Positions 26,882 through 36,640 of a stretch of 53,670 nucleotides of DNA are shown one piece after another (within the stretch, counting starts at the first letter, position 1; every line of letters starts with the position of its first letter). The stretch lies in NCBI GenBank assembly GCA_029862005.1, contig JAOTYD010000003.1, positions 134,158 through 187,827 on the forward strand, read 5' to 3'. The notes under the pieces are model-generated. The model had not been told where the DNA came from. It saw only the letters and a list, made by a program, of their open reading frames with translations, and ran no database searches. Position numbers and translations under genes: made by a program. The stretch is from Gammaproteobacteria bacterium. GTDB lineage: Bacteria > Pseudomonadota > Gammaproteobacteria > GCA-001735895.

Positions 26882-28463
26882 AGTCACCATGCTCACGGGT
26901 TGCGAGAAATTCTATTTCAGGCCAACGTTCCTCGGTCATGGTCAGGTTAACCCGTGACGGGGCAACGTAGGCAAGGTCCCCGGCATGGTCGAGAGCCAGG
27001 TTGTTACGCATTTTCTTTTTGAATTCCTCGAGTTTTTTATTGTCGCTGCAGGAGATCCAGCGGGCAGTATTGACGTTAACGGCTTCAAACTGGCAGTCCA
27101 CACCGTATTCGTCTTTGAGTCGATGAGCGACCACGTCGAACTGGAGCACCCCGACCGCTCCAAGTATCAGGTCATTGTTGGCGATTGGTCTGAATAGCTG
27201 GGTTGCACCTTCCTCGCATAACTGGGTCAATCCTTTCAGCAGGGCTTTCATTTTAAGCGGGTCTTTCAGCTGCGCGCGTCTGAACAGTTCCGGGGCGAAA
27301 TTCGGGATACCGGTGAAGGCAAGCTGCTCGCCCTGGCTGAAGCTGTCACCGATTCGAATGGTGCCGTGGTTGTGAATGCCGATGATATCCCCGGTATAGG
27401 CTTCTTCCACGCGCCCGCGGTCGGCCGCAAAAAAGGTCAATGCATCCGGAATTTTCATGTCTTTGCCGATACGGACGTGCCGCAGTTTCATGCCCCGGGT
27501 ATATTTTCCCGAACAGATCCGCATGAAGGCAATTCGATCACGGTGTTGCTTGTCCATGTTTGCCTGGATCTTGAACACGAAACCGGTGAGCTTGTCCTCG
27601 TCGGGTGCAACGTCGCGGCTCCTGGCAGGGCGGGGCGTGGGATGCGGTGCGTATGCGCTGATGGCATCGAGCAGTTCGGCCATGCCGAAATTGTTGATCG
27701 CGGATCCGAAGAAGACCGGGGTCAGTTCGCCTCGAAGATAGCTTTCGAGATCAAATTCACTGGCGGCGCCGCGCACCAGCTCGATCTCCTCGCGCAGTTC
27801 GTCTGCCATGCCACCCAACACATCGTTAAGCCTCGGGTTGTCAAGACCCTCTATCACTTCACCGGACGATATTTTTTCCGCATCACTCGCGGAAAACAGA
27901 TGCACCGAGTCGTTGAGTAAATGGAACACTCCTTTCAGACTTTTCCCCATGCCGATGGGCCAGGTAATCGGTGCGCATTGAATCTTAAGCACTTCTTCGA
28001 CTTCATCCAGCAGGTCGATCGGGTCCCGACCTTCACGATCGAGCTTGTTAATGAAGGTGATGATCGGGGTATCGCGTAACCGGCAGACCTCCATCAATTT
28101 AATGGTACGGGCCTCTACGCCCTTGGCGCAGTCGATCACCATGAGTGCAGAGTCAACCGCGGTCAGGGTTCGGTAGGTGTCCTCCGAAAAATCCTCGTGT
28201 CCCGGTGTGTCAAGCAGGTTGATAATAATGTCGCGGTAGGGAAACTGCATCACCGACGAGGTTACCGAGATGCCACGCTGTTTTTCCAGTTCCATCCAGT
28301 CGGAGGTGGCGTGCCTGGCCGCCTTGCGACTTTTAACGGTGCCGGCCATCTGGATTGCCTTACCAAACAATAACAGCTTCTCGGTCACCGTCGTCTTGCC
28401 GGCATCCGGATGCGAAATGATCGCAAAGGTACGGCGTCGACGCATTTCGTCAATGTCTGACAT
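26868..28463 (-). CDS. prfC: Peptide chain release factor 3
   Basis: Translational GTPase that recycles RF1/RF2 after peptide release. 531 residues. G motifs: SHPDAGKTT (G1), [14 protein letters not shown] (G3) and [10 protein letters not shown] (G4). The long switch region [21 protein letters not shown] is the RF3 form (split here as [11 protein letters not shown] and ELEKQRGIS). It lies downstream of rimI by 31 bases and overlaps the DUF3187 gene. Confidence 0.97.
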   Translation of the reverse strand: MSDIDEMRRRRTFAIISHPDAGKTTVTEKLLLFGKAIQMAGTVKSRKAARHATSDWMELEKQRGISVTSSVMQFPYRDIIINLLDTPGHEDFSEDTYRTLTAVDSALMVIDCAKGVEARTIKLMEVCRLRDTPIITFINKLDREGRDPIDLLDEVEEVLKIQCAPITWPIGMGKSLKGVFHLLNDSVHLFSASDAEKISSGEVIEGLDNPRLNDVLGGMADELREEIELVRGAASEFDLESYLRGELTPVFFGSAINNFGMAELLDAISAYAPHPTPRPARSRDVAPDEDKLTGFVFKIQANMDKQHRDRIAFMRICSGKYTRGMKLRHVRIGKDMKIPDALTFFAADRGRVEEAYTGDIIGIHNHGTIRIGDSFSQGEQLAFTGIPNFAPELFRRAQLKDPLKMKALLKGLTQLCEEGATQLFRPIANNDLILGAVGVLQFDVVAHRLKDEYGVDCQFEAVNVNTARWISCSDNKKLEEFKKKMRNNLALDHAGDLAYVAPSRVNLTMTEERWPEIEFLATREHGDYETE

Positions 28464-28494
28464 GTATAGCTTCCAAACTTGTTAACAGGACTGG

Positions 28495-28974
28495 CTAGCG
28501 GCTGAGCGCATCGCCAGGCGGTGATATATGCCTTGCAAACAACAAGGCATCTTCACGGCCTTCGTTTGCAGGGTAGTAGTCTTTACGGCATCCGATTTCG
28601 TTAAAGCCGGCCGAATTATAGCAACTTATCGCGGCGGTATTACTCGGCCGAACTTCGAGCAACATCGTCCGTGCATCACGGTCACGGGCCTCTTCGACCA
28701 GAAACTCGATAAATTGCCTCCCGTAGCCCTTGCGCTGGTGTTCCCTGGCTATCGACAGGTTCAGCATGTGACTTTCGCCGGCGGTGACGCTGATAACCGC
28801 GTGACCCACGATACTCTGCTGATAAAGTGCCAGCCAGCAGTGATAGCCGACGCGAATACAGTCGTTGAAGATTTTATCGGTCCATGGAAACTGGTATACC
28901 TCGCGTTCGACATTCATGACCCACCGGATGTCGGCAAGGGTCATGCGCCGAAACCACAACTCGGAATTACTCAT
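28495..28974 (-). CDS. rimI: Ribosomal-protein S18-alanine N-acetyltransferase RimI
   Basis: GNAT-family acetyltransferase, 159 residues. Acetyl-CoA pyrophosphate loop REHQRKGYGRQF, followed by LLEVRPSNTAAISCYNSAGF, which is the family's substrate-site motif. The start giving MSNSELWFRRM overlaps the uracil-DNA glycosylase stop (ATGA). RimI acetylates the N-terminus of S18. Confidence 0.9.
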   Translation of the reverse strand: MSNSELWFRRMTLADIRWVMNVEREVYQFPWTDKIFNDCIRVGYHCWLALYQQSIVGHAVISVTAGESHMLNLSIAREHQRKGYGRQFIEFLVEEARDRDARTMLLEVRPSNTAAISCYNSAGFNEIGCRKDYYPANEGREDALLFARHISPPGDALSR

Positions 28975-29732
28975 TGCAGCATCTGGTAGAGCAGTTTTAG
29001 ATCCTGCCAAGCGATAGCCTTGGCTGATGGGTTGCGCAACAGGTAGGCCGGGTGGTAGGTGACCTTGACCGGAATTTCAGTTCCAGGCAGTTTGTGCATT
29101 TGCTTTATCAGCTTGCCAACCGGTTGACTGGTATTGAGCAGGTTATGCGCGGATACCCGACCGACCGAGAGAATTACCCTGGGCGCAAGCTGCTCGATTT
29201 GTGCCTCCAGGTAGGCGCGGCATTGTTGCGCCTCATGGGGTTTCGGGTCACGATTATTGGGGGGGCGACATTTTACGATATTAGTGATGTAAACCTGTTC
29301 GCGCGAGATACCGATTGCGGCCAGCATCCGGTCGAGCAATTGCCCGGAGCGTCCGACAAAAGGTTCGCCACGAATATCTTCCTCGTGCCCCGGGCCTTCG
29401 CCGATAATTAAAAGATCTGCGTGTCGGTCACCAACTCCGGGTACTTTTTGCGTGCAATTTTGCGCAAGCTCGCAGGCGTCACAGGTATGGATTGCGTCGA
29501 TAATCGAATCCCAGGATGCGAAGCTTTCTGGAATAGATGTCTCGGCAACAGGGCTCACCGGGATCACGGTAGTCGAACCTTCAATGACATCAGCTTCGGT
29601 TCGTGATACAGGGTCGCTGCCTGCCTCGGCGACAGGTTCGCTTGCCGACCTGTCGCCGGGGACAGCTTGACGTTCACTCCAAACTTGAATGCCGATTCCC
29701 TGCAGGCATTGCTGTTGCCGGTTGGTTAACAT
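28971..29732 (-). CDS. Family-4 uracil-DNA glycosylase (Fe-S type)
   Basis: 253 residues. An N-terminal, low-complexity linker (about residues 20-75, rich in Ser/Val/Glu) precedes the catalytic domain. The iron-sulfur cysteines appear as CDAC, then in IVKCRPPNNRDP and QQCRAYLEAQI; the active-site loop is GEGPGHEEDIRGEPFVGRSGQLLDRM in pieces GEGPGHEEDIRGEPF and VGRSGQLLD, and the late HPAYLLR loop is present. This is the class that removes uracil from DNA in many bacteria without or beside Ung. It sits between leuA and rimI, as is usual in gammaproteobacteria. Confidence 0.92.
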   Translation of the reverse strand: MLTNRQQQCLQGIGIQVWSERQAVPGDRSASEPVAEAGSDPVSRTEADVIEGSTTVIPVSPVAETSIPESFASWDSIIDAIHTCDACELAQNCTQKVPGVGDRHADLLIIGEGPGHEEDIRGEPFVGRSGQLLDRMLAAIGISREQVYITNIVKCRPPNNRDPKPHEAQQCRAYLEAQIEQLAPRVILSVGRVSAHNLLNTSQPVGKLIKQMHKLPGTEIPVKVTYHPAYLLRNPSAKAIAWQDLKLLYQMLQ

Positions 29733-29738
29733 CGACTT

Positions 29739-31286
29739 TTATACATCTCCCAGCTGGGGATGGGTTCGATCAGCGCTATTGATTACCTTGTTCAAGGCAT
29801 TGATATAGGATTTTGCCGAAGCAATGACAATATCCGTATCGGCTCCCTGGCCATTGATGACGCGGCCTTCTTTTTCGACCCTGACGGTAACCTCACCCTG
29901 CGAATCGGTTCCGGTCGTAATTGCGTTGACCGAGTAAAGCTGCAGGTTGACGCCGGTCCCGGTCAACTTTTCAATTGCCTTGAAACAGGCGTCGACCGGC
30001 CCGTCACCGCTGGCTTCAGCCTGTTTCTCGCTGCCATCGATATTCAGCGTCATCGTCGCGCAGGGTGTTTCACCGGTTTCACAGCAAACTTTCAGGCTGA
30101 CCAGCTTGATGGTTTCGTTTTCGGTTTCGAGCGCGGCTTCGTTGACCAATGCGAGCAGGTCTTCATCGTAGATATCGTGCTTTTTATCCGCCAGGCTCTT
30201 GAAACGGGTGAAGACCTCGTTCAGTTCCTCCTCCGATGCGAACTCGATGTTCAGCTCCGCCATGCGCGATTTGAAGGCATTGCGGCCCGAATGCTTGCCA
30301 AGCACCAGCTTGTTGGTTGACCAGCCAACATCCTGGGCGCGCATGATTTCGTAAGTCTCACGTGATTTCAGGACGCCATCCTGGTGGATGCCGGATTCAT
30401 GCGCGAAGGCATTAGCCCCAACAATTGCCTTGTTAGGCTGTACTGTAAAGCCGGTTATTCCTGAAACCATTTTAGAGCAGTTCATGATTTGCGTGGTGTC
30501 AAGACTGGTATCGCAGGGAAATATATCCTGGCGGGTTCGAACCGCCATGACGATTTCCTCTAACGATGCGTTTCCGGCGCGTTCGCCCAGGCCGTTTATG
30601 GTGCATTCAACCTGGCGTGCACCGCACAACACGGCGGATAATGAATTACCGACTGCAAGCCCCAGGTCGTTGTGACAATGCACGGAAAAGATCGCCTGGT
30701 CCGAGTTGGGGATGCGCTCCATCAGGTCCTTAATCAATTGACCGAATTGATGTGGCACATTGTAACCCACGGTATCCGGGATATTGATCGTCGTCGCGCC
30801 CTCGGCGATAACTGCCTCGATGATGCGGCACAGAAAATCAGGTTCCGAACGACCCGCATCTTCGGGGGAAAACTCGACGTCGTCGGTGTACTTTCGCGCC
30901 ATGCGAACGGCCGCCACGGCTGCTTCTACCACCTGGTCGGGTGTCATGCGCAGTTTGTGTTCCATGTGAATGGGTGAAGTGGCCAGAAAGGTATGGATCC
31001 GTCCCGAAATAGCGGGTTTGATGGCATCGCCGGCGCGCTCGATATCGACCTGTTTGGCCCGCGCGAGCCCACATACCGTACTGTCCTTGATGATTTCGGC
31101 AACTGCCTTAACCGATTCGAAATCCCCGTCACTTGCAATTGGAAATCCCGCCTCGATAATGTCGACTTTCATCAATTCAAGTGCCCGCGCGATGCGTATT
31201 TTTTCATCACGCGTCATCGACGCACCCGGACTCTGCTCACCATCGCGCAGCGTGGTGTCAAAAATGATTAATTTCTCTTTGCTCAT
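29739..31286 (-). CDS. leuA: 2-isopropylmalate synthase LeuA
   Basis: Condenses acetyl-CoA with 2-ketoisovalerate, the first step specific to leucine. 515 residues, the long form with a C-terminal leucine-binding regulatory domain. Catalytic motifs: [16 protein letters not shown] at the N-terminus and the metal-binding [13 protein letters not shown]. The C-terminal part (after ~390) holds the allosteric domain, so feedback inhibition by leucine is expected. A leucine-rich leader peptide and hairpin lie 80 bases upstream. leuB-D are not in the window. Confidence 0.97.
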   Translation of the reverse strand: MSKEKLIIFDTTLRDGEQSPGASMTRDEKIRIARALELMKVDIIEAGFPIASDGDFESVKAVAEIIKDSTVCGLARAKQVDIERAGDAIKPAISGRIHTFLATSPIHMEHKLRMTPDQVVEAAVAAVRMARKYTDDVEFSPEDAGRSEPDFLCRIIEAVIAEGATTINIPDTVGYNVPHQFGQLIKDLMERIPNSDQAIFSVHCHNDLGLAVGNSLSAVLCGARQVECTINGLGERAGNASLEEIVMAVRTRQDIFPCDTSLDTTQIMNCSKMVSGITGFTVQPNKAIVGANAFAHESGIHQDGVLKSRETYEIMRAQDVGWSTNKLVLGKHSGRNAFKSRMAELNIEFASEEELNEVFTRFKSLADKKHDIYDEDLLALVNEAALETENETIKLVSLKVCCETGETPCATMTLNIDGSEKQAEASGDGPVDACFKAIEKLTGTGVNLQLYSVNAITTGTDSQGEVTVRVEKEGRVINGQGADTDIVIASAKSYINALNKVINSADRTHPQLGDV

Positions 31287-31342
31287 GGCTATCTCGTCTG
31301 TCTGAACGTTAAATATAATGGGTGTTGTTTACGTTTGCCCTC

Positions 31343-31378
31343 GTCAGGAGTTCTCTGATCTGCCTTACGGCAGCAGAG
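31343..31378 (-). promoter_or_regulatory. RNA hairpin overlapping the end of the leucine leader peptide
   Basis: On the minus strand CTCTGCTGCC (31378-31369) pairs with GGCAG-AT-CAGAG (31358-31343 region), enclosing the leader's last codons and stop. It is not followed by a T-run, so it is not a standard intrinsic attenuator; it may act by another route. Confidence 0.5.
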
Positions 31379-31466
31379 CGAGCAGCAGAGACAGCAGCAG
31401 GTACGCAGGCAGGAGACCCAGGCTGGCTGGAGTCTGTATTGGGGAACTGGGGTACCGAAATTGCAT
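31365..31466 (-). CDS. leuL: Predicted leucine-rich leader peptide upstream of leuA
   Basis: 33-codon frame between pssA and leuA on the leuA strand. Eleven of 33 residues are leucine, eight of them among the last eleven (LLLSLLLALLP), encoded by runs of CTG/CTC. Leucine-codon runs just ahead of a leucine gene are the classic mark of attenuation by ribosome stalling. There is no Shine-Dalgarno; instead a good promoter places the transcription start at or one base before the ATG, so the mRNA may be leaderless. The run could also be a chance product of a CAG-rich stretch (31371-31400), hence moderate confidence. Confidence 0.55.
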   Translation of the reverse strand: MQFRYPSSPIQTPASLGLLPAYLLLSLLLALLP

Positions 31467-31473
31467 AGAATGA

Positions 31474-31502
31474 AATATAGCCAACTCTGACGAGCTTGCC
31501 AA
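31474..31502 (-). promoter_or_regulatory. Promoter of the leader-leuA transcript
   Basis: Minus-strand TTGGCA (31502-31497), a 17-base spacer, and TATATT (31479-31474). Both hexamers match 4-5 of 6 consensus bases with ideal spacing. The start is predicted at 31467-31466, i.e. at the leader ATG. Confidence 0.6.
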
Positions 31503-31533
31503 GCAAAATCTCGGTTCTATGCTCAGGCGGGAG

Positions 31534-32316
31534 TTACTGCTGGGATCCCGAAAGGCGCACCCGCTTGCGATTCCAGCGGAATAGCGAAACGATCGGGCCG
31601 GACAACATGTACAGGAAAAAGAAAGAGAACAGCACGGTTGCCGTTTCCATTGACAGGAAAACAAAAATCAGCACCACCGCCAGTATCGCCACGAAAGGGA
31701 CGCGTTCGCGTAAATCGAAATCCTTGAAACTGTAGTAAGGGAATCGTGAGACCATCAGGATCCCGGTCACGGTGGTAAGCACCAGTGCCGCGTAGGTCAC
31801 GTCCTCTCCGGCGATGTCGTAACTTTCGCATACCCAGACCGCACCCATGACCACGGCTGCTGCCGCGGGACTGGCAAGACCCTGGAAGTAGCGCTTGTCG
31901 GCAACGCCGATCTGGGTATTGAAGCGCGCCAGTCGGAGCGCGGTCGAAGCTGCATAAATAAATGCTGCCAGCCACCCCAACTTACCCATGAACGGCGATA
32001 CATCGCGCAGATATTCCAGCGACCACAGGTACATGATCAGTGCCGGCGCGACACCAAATGAAACCATATCGGAAAGGCTGTCGTACTCGGCGCCAAAGGC
32101 CGACTGGGTATTGGTCAGGCGCGCCACGCGGCCATCCAGGCCGTCGAGTAAACCGGCCAGGAAAATTGCGATTGCGGCAATTTCAAAGCGCTCATTCATG
32201 GCCGCGATAATCGCGTAGAACCCGGCAAACAGGGCGCCCGTGGTGAACATGTTGGGCAACAGGTAGATGCCCTTGCGCATACGCTTGCGAACTTCTTTCG
32301 GGTTGCTGTCATCCAT
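31534..32316 (-). CDS. pssA: CDP-diacylglycerol-serine O-phosphatidyltransferase
   Basis: Integral membrane enzyme making phosphatidylserine, the precursor of phosphatidylethanolamine. 260 residues with about seven hydrophobic segments and the CDP-alcohol phosphotransferase signature DG-x2-AR-x8-G-x3-D-x3-D, seen as DGRVAR...FGAEYDSLSD. This is the multi-pass type 2 enzyme rather than the E. coli peripheral type. It lies 36 bases after ilvC in the same direction; ilvC-pssA-leuA is a frequent order in gammaproteobacteria. Confidence 0.93.
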   Translation of the reverse strand: MDDSNPKEVRKRMRKGIYLLPNMFTTGALFAGFYAIIAAMNERFEIAAIAIFLAGLLDGLDGRVARLTNTQSAFGAEYDSLSDMVSFGVAPALIMYLWSLEYLRDVSPFMGKLGWLAAFIYAASTALRLARFNTQIGVADKRYFQGLASPAAAAVVMGAVWVCESYDIAGEDVTYAALVLTTVTGILMVSRFPYYSFKDFDLRERVPFVAILAVVLIFVFLSMETATVLFSFFFLYMLSGPIVSLFRWNRKRVRLSGSQQ

Positions 32317-32352
32317 AGATTCAGGACCGACGCGAGGCGCCTACGAATCCTT

Positions 32353-33393
<1,041 letters not shown>

Positions 33394-33431
33394 TTAATGT
33401 TTTTTTATTAAAGCGTACCTTCCGGGTACCA

Positions 33432-33926
33432 CTAAATGGTAAGCGCTTTTTCGCCGCGCATTATACCCATCGAGCCGGAGCGAACCACCTCGACGATGTT
33501 GTTTTCGTGCATGGCCCTGATGTAAGCGTCGAGTTTATCCCCAGCGCCGGTCAACTCGATACAGAAAGTGGTATCGGTGACGTCGATAATACGTGCCCGG
33601 AATATATCCGACAGGCGTTTTACCTCGGCACGCTGCGATTCGCCTTCGGCCTTGACCTTGACAAACATCATTTCACGCTCGATGAAATTACCCTCGGTAA
33701 AGTCCTGCAGCTTGACGACATCGACGAGTTTATTGAGCTGCTTGGTGATCTGCTCGATGATACGATCCGAGCCGGTTGTAATAATCGTCATGCGCGACAG
33801 GGTCTGGTCTTCCGTGGTCGCCACCGTCAGCGATTCGATGTTGTAACCCCGCGCGGAGAACAAACCGGAGATACGGGAAAGTGCGCCGGCCTCGTTTTCG
33901 ACCAGCAGGGAAATGATGTGTCGCAT
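33432..33926 (-). CDS. ilvH: Acetolactate synthase small (regulatory) subunit
   Basis: 164 residues, the length of IlvH. An N-terminal ACT domain (MRHIISLLVENEAGALSRI, GLFSARGYNIESL) binds valine for feedback inhibition, and a C-terminal domain follows. The ATG overlaps the ilvI stop (TAATG-type, one shared base), so the subunits are made together. Confidence 0.96.
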   Translation of the reverse strand: MRHIISLLVENEAGALSRISGLFSARGYNIESLTVATTEDQTLSRMTIITTGSDRIIEQITKQLNKLVDVVKLQDFTEGNFIEREMMFVKVKAEGESQRAEVKRLSDIFRARIIDVTDTTFCIELTGAGDKLDAYIRAMHENNIVEVVRSGSMGIMRGEKALTI

Positions 33927-35677
33927 TAAACCAGTTCTCCCTTCGCCTTTAGTGATGCCTGCACTTTCTGCTGCAGCGGGGAGATATCCATTTCGTTATG
34001 GGCTTTTCCGGCCGAAATCATCGGGTATACATTCGCTTCCTGGTCGGTAATGATGTCGAGAAACACGGTTCGGTCCTTGAGCTTGAAGGCCTCAACCATT
34101 GCATCGTGTAAATCGTCGGGATCTTCGACGCGAATGCCGACGTGCCCGTAGGCCTCGGTCAGCTTGACGAAATCGGGCAGCGAATCCATGTAAACATGCG
34201 AATAACGCTTCTCGTAGAAGAATTCCTGCCACTGGCGCACCATTCCGAGATAGCGGTTATTAAGATTAATAATCTTGACCGGGGTGCCGTACTGCAGGCA
34301 GGTGGATAACTCCTGGATGCACATCTGGATGCTGCCTTCTCCGGTGACGCAGGCGACGTCCTTATCGGGGAAGGCAAGTTTGACGCCCATCGCAGCGGGA
34401 AGTCCAAATCCCATCGTGCCGAGACCCCCGGAATTGATCCAGCGTCGTGGCTTATCGAAATGATAGAACTGGGCGGCATACATCTGGTGTTGACCGACAT
34501 CCGAAGTAATATAAGCATCACCCTTGGTGACTTTATAGAGTTCTTCCACGGCCTCCTGCGGCTGAATCAGGCCTTTCTTCTTCTCGTAAGCGAAGCTTTC
34601 CTGCGACTGCCAGGCCTTGATAGTTTTCCACCACGCATCAAGCGCCTTCTTGTCGACTCTGAGATCGGTGTGTTCCAGCTGTTTTATCATCTCGATCAGA
34701 ACCTGTCTGGCACCCCCGACGATCGGAATATCGGCGTTGATCGTTTTTGAAATTGATGCGGGATCGATATCGACATGAATAACTTGGGCATAGGGGCAGA
34801 ACTTACTGGTCACACCGGTTATACGATCGTCAAAACGTGCCCCGATGCAAATTAAAACGTCGCATTCGTGCATCGCCATGTTGGCTTCGTAGGTGCCGTG
34901 CATGCCCAGCATTCCAATAAATAGCGGATCGGTTCCGGGAAAAGCCCCCAGGCCCATCAGGGTTTGCGTGATCGGATATCCGAGCTTACGCACAAAGCTG
35001 CGCAACTCATCCGACGCATTGTCGAGAATAACGCCGCCGCCGGTATATATCATGGGCCGCTTGGCACTGAGCATTAATTCGATTGCACGTTTAATCTGGC
35101 GCGGATGACCCTTGAAATTCGGATTGTAGGAGCGCATCTCGACCTTTTCCGGGTACTGGTACGGAATCTTGATATGCGGCGCGGTAATATCCTTCGGGAT
35201 ATCGACAACGACGGGGCCGGGACGACCGCTGGTGGCAACGTAAAAAGCCTTCTTCAGGGTCTCCGCCAGTTTATTTAAATCCTTGACCAGGAAATTATGT
35301 TTGACACAGGGTCGGGATATGCCCACCGAGTCGACTTCCTGAAATGCGTCACTACCGATTGCGTGGCTTGGAACCTGACCGGTTATTACAACCAGTGGTA
35401 TCGAATCCATGTAGGCAGTCGCGATGCCGGTGATCGCGTTGGTCGCGCCGGGACCGGAAGTCACCAGGCAGACGCCTGGCTTGCCGGTTGCCCGTGCATA
35501 ACCATCCGCGGCATGCGTAGCACCTTGCTCATGACGCACCAGGATATGCTCTACGTCGTCCTGCTTCTGCAGTGCGTCGTAGATATGCAGGACGGCACCA
35601 CCCGGGTAGCCAAACAGGTGTTTGATCCCTTCGTCTTTCAAGAACTGGATTATTATTTCGGAACCCGATAATTCCAC
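33926..35677 (-). CDS. ilvI: Acetolactate synthase large (catalytic) subunit
   Basis: Thiamine-diphosphate enzyme forming acetolactate or acetohydroxybutyrate. 583 residues: N-terminal domain with catalytic Glu in VRHEQGATHAADGYAR, central FAD-binding domain, and C-terminal thiamine domain with TGEGSIQMCIQEL...NLNN. The motif reads GEG where GDG is textbook; the same variant occurs in other gammaproteobacterial large subunits as I recall. The start is a GTG with an AGAGG ribosome site five bases upstream. Paired with ilvH, followed by ilvC. Confidence 0.96.
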   Translation of the reverse strand: MELSGSEIIIQFLKDEGIKHLFGYPGGAVLHIYDALQKQDDVEHILVRHEQGATHAADGYARATGKPGVCLVTSGPGATNAITGIATAYMDSIPLVVITGQVPSHAIGSDAFQEVDSVGISRPCVKHNFLVKDLNKLAETLKKAFYVATSGRPGPVVVDIPKDITAPHIKIPYQYPEKVEMRSYNPNFKGHPRQIKRAIELMLSAKRPMIYTGGGVILDNASDELRSFVRKLGYPITQTLMGLGAFPGTDPLFIGMLGMHGTYEANMAMHECDVLICIGARFDDRITGVTSKFCPYAQVIHVDIDPASISKTINADIPIVGGARQVLIEMIKQLEHTDLRVDKKALDAWWKTIKAWQSQESFAYEKKKGLIQPQEAVEELYKVTKGDAYITSDVGQHQMYAAQFYHFDKPRRWINSGGLGTMGFGLPAAMGVKLAFPDKDVACVTGEGSIQMCIQELSTCLQYGTPVKIINLNNRYLGMVRQWQEFFYEKRYSHVYMDSLPDFVKLTEAYGHVGIRVEDPDDLHDAMVEAFKLKDRTVFLDIITDQEANVYPMISAGKAHNEMDISPLQQKVQASLKAKGELV

Positions 35678-35897
35678 ACTAACCTCTGATAATCATTAAA
35701 ACAAAAAGCGCAATTGTTTATGCCAAACCCAAAATTCTATTATGGTTAATAGTCAAATGCACTAATAACAGCTTGGATTTATTGAAGATATCCCAAAAAA
35801 TCGCAAATTTAGACGCCCAGGGCCGGGATTATCGATGTTTGCGGCTCGGAATCGATTTAAGCCGGGTTTGACGGGATTTTCAGGAGAATCGGGGACT

Positions 35898-36128
35898 TCA
35901 GATTTTCTTCAGTAGAAAAACAAACTTTCCACCTTCCTCACCCGATGACAACAGCTGGATATTGGTCTGCTTCGAAAATGCCTCGAAGTCTTTTATCGAT
36001 CCCTGGTCAGTCGAGATTACTTTCAGGGTTTGACCGCGCTCCATGTCGTCAAGCATTTTCCTTGCCCGCAACATTGGCAGCGGACAGTTCAGTCCCGAGG
36101 CGTCAAGTTCCCGGTCGAATGTTGCCAT
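35898..36128 (-). CDS. tusA: TusA-family sulfur carrier protein
   Basis: 76-residue sulfur-relay protein. The Cys-Pro-x-Pro motif LNCPLPMLRARK carries the persulfide; the rest (GQTLKVISTDQGSIKDF, then FLLKKI) is standard for SirA/TusA. The ATG at 36128 is preceded by an in-frame TTG. It lies 84 bases downstream of a rhodanese gene on the same strand, a pairing also known from sulfur-oxidising bacteria, and ends 220 bases before ilvI. It could serve tRNA thiolation or sulfur oxidation. Confidence 0.9.
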   Translation of the reverse strand: MATFDRELDASGLNCPLPMLRARKMLDDMERGQTLKVISTDQGSIKDFEAFSKQTNIQLLSSGEEGGKFVFLLKKI

Positions 36129-36212
36129 CAAAAATCTCCGTTTGCCGGTTGGCGGGTCTTACCAAACGGCATTTATATGTCAGGGCTTTTTAAAAGGCAA
36201 GCGAGACCGTAA

Positions 36213-36557
36213 CTAGACGATGGCCTCGGCGGGTTTAAGGTCGAGAGCATGACCTCCCGCCGCCCACTTGACGACGCCACCGCGCAGACTGATCACGTTA
36301 TTGATACCCTGCTGGTTTAAGAAACGGCAAACCTGCGCAGAGCGGCTCCCGGTTCGACAGTAGATAACGATTTGGCGCGGTGATTCGGAGAAGTAGTTGA
36401 TTTTTAGCGGGATGAGGTGCATCGCCAGCGTCTTGGCGTTGGGCAATACACCACGCTCGATTTCCGCCGGGGTACGGATATCGAGTAATTCAAAATGATC
36501 TTCCTTGCGTAACATGCGATGCAAATCGGAAACGCTTATTTCTTTTATCCGGGACAT
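36213..36557 (-). CDS. Single-domain rhodanese (sulfurtransferase)
   Basis: 114 residues. The persulfide-forming active-site loop is CRTGSRS; ahead of it LLDIRTPAEIERGVLPNA is the usual rhodanese substrate-side motif. It precedes tusA and is divergent from the bepA-like gene (83 bases apart). Likely passes sulfane sulfur to TusA. No signal peptide, so cytoplasmic. Confidence 0.9.
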   Translation of the reverse strand: MSRIKEISVSDLHRMLRKEDHFELLDIRTPAEIERGVLPNAKTLAMHLIPLKINYFSESPRQIVIYCRTGSRSAQVCRFLNQQGINNVISLRGGVVKWAAGGHALDLKPAEAIV

Positions 36558-36640
36558 AGAACCTGGCTTGTGGAACGAATACTGTACTACTGTGTCGATA
36601 CTATTCTAATATAGTCCAATTTTATATCGATCCCAGTAAA

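Noticed and set aside
33408-33431. GTACC...GGTAC inverted repeat between ilvH and ilvC as terminator
   Set aside because: Only 5 bp and no T-run on the transcribed strand; more likely irrelevant or a processing site.
34340-34372. GEG instead of GDG in the thiamine motif of the acetolactate synthase large subunit
   Set aside because: The same variant is, as far as I recall, normal in other gammaproteobacterial enzymes and not a sign of inactivity.
35680-35697. Five-codon minus-strand frame M-I-I-R-G just ahead of ilvI, possible isoleucine leader
   Set aside because: Too short and lacks its own ribosome site; the AGAGG inside it is the ribosome site of ilvI. Two Ile codons are not enough evidence for attenuation.
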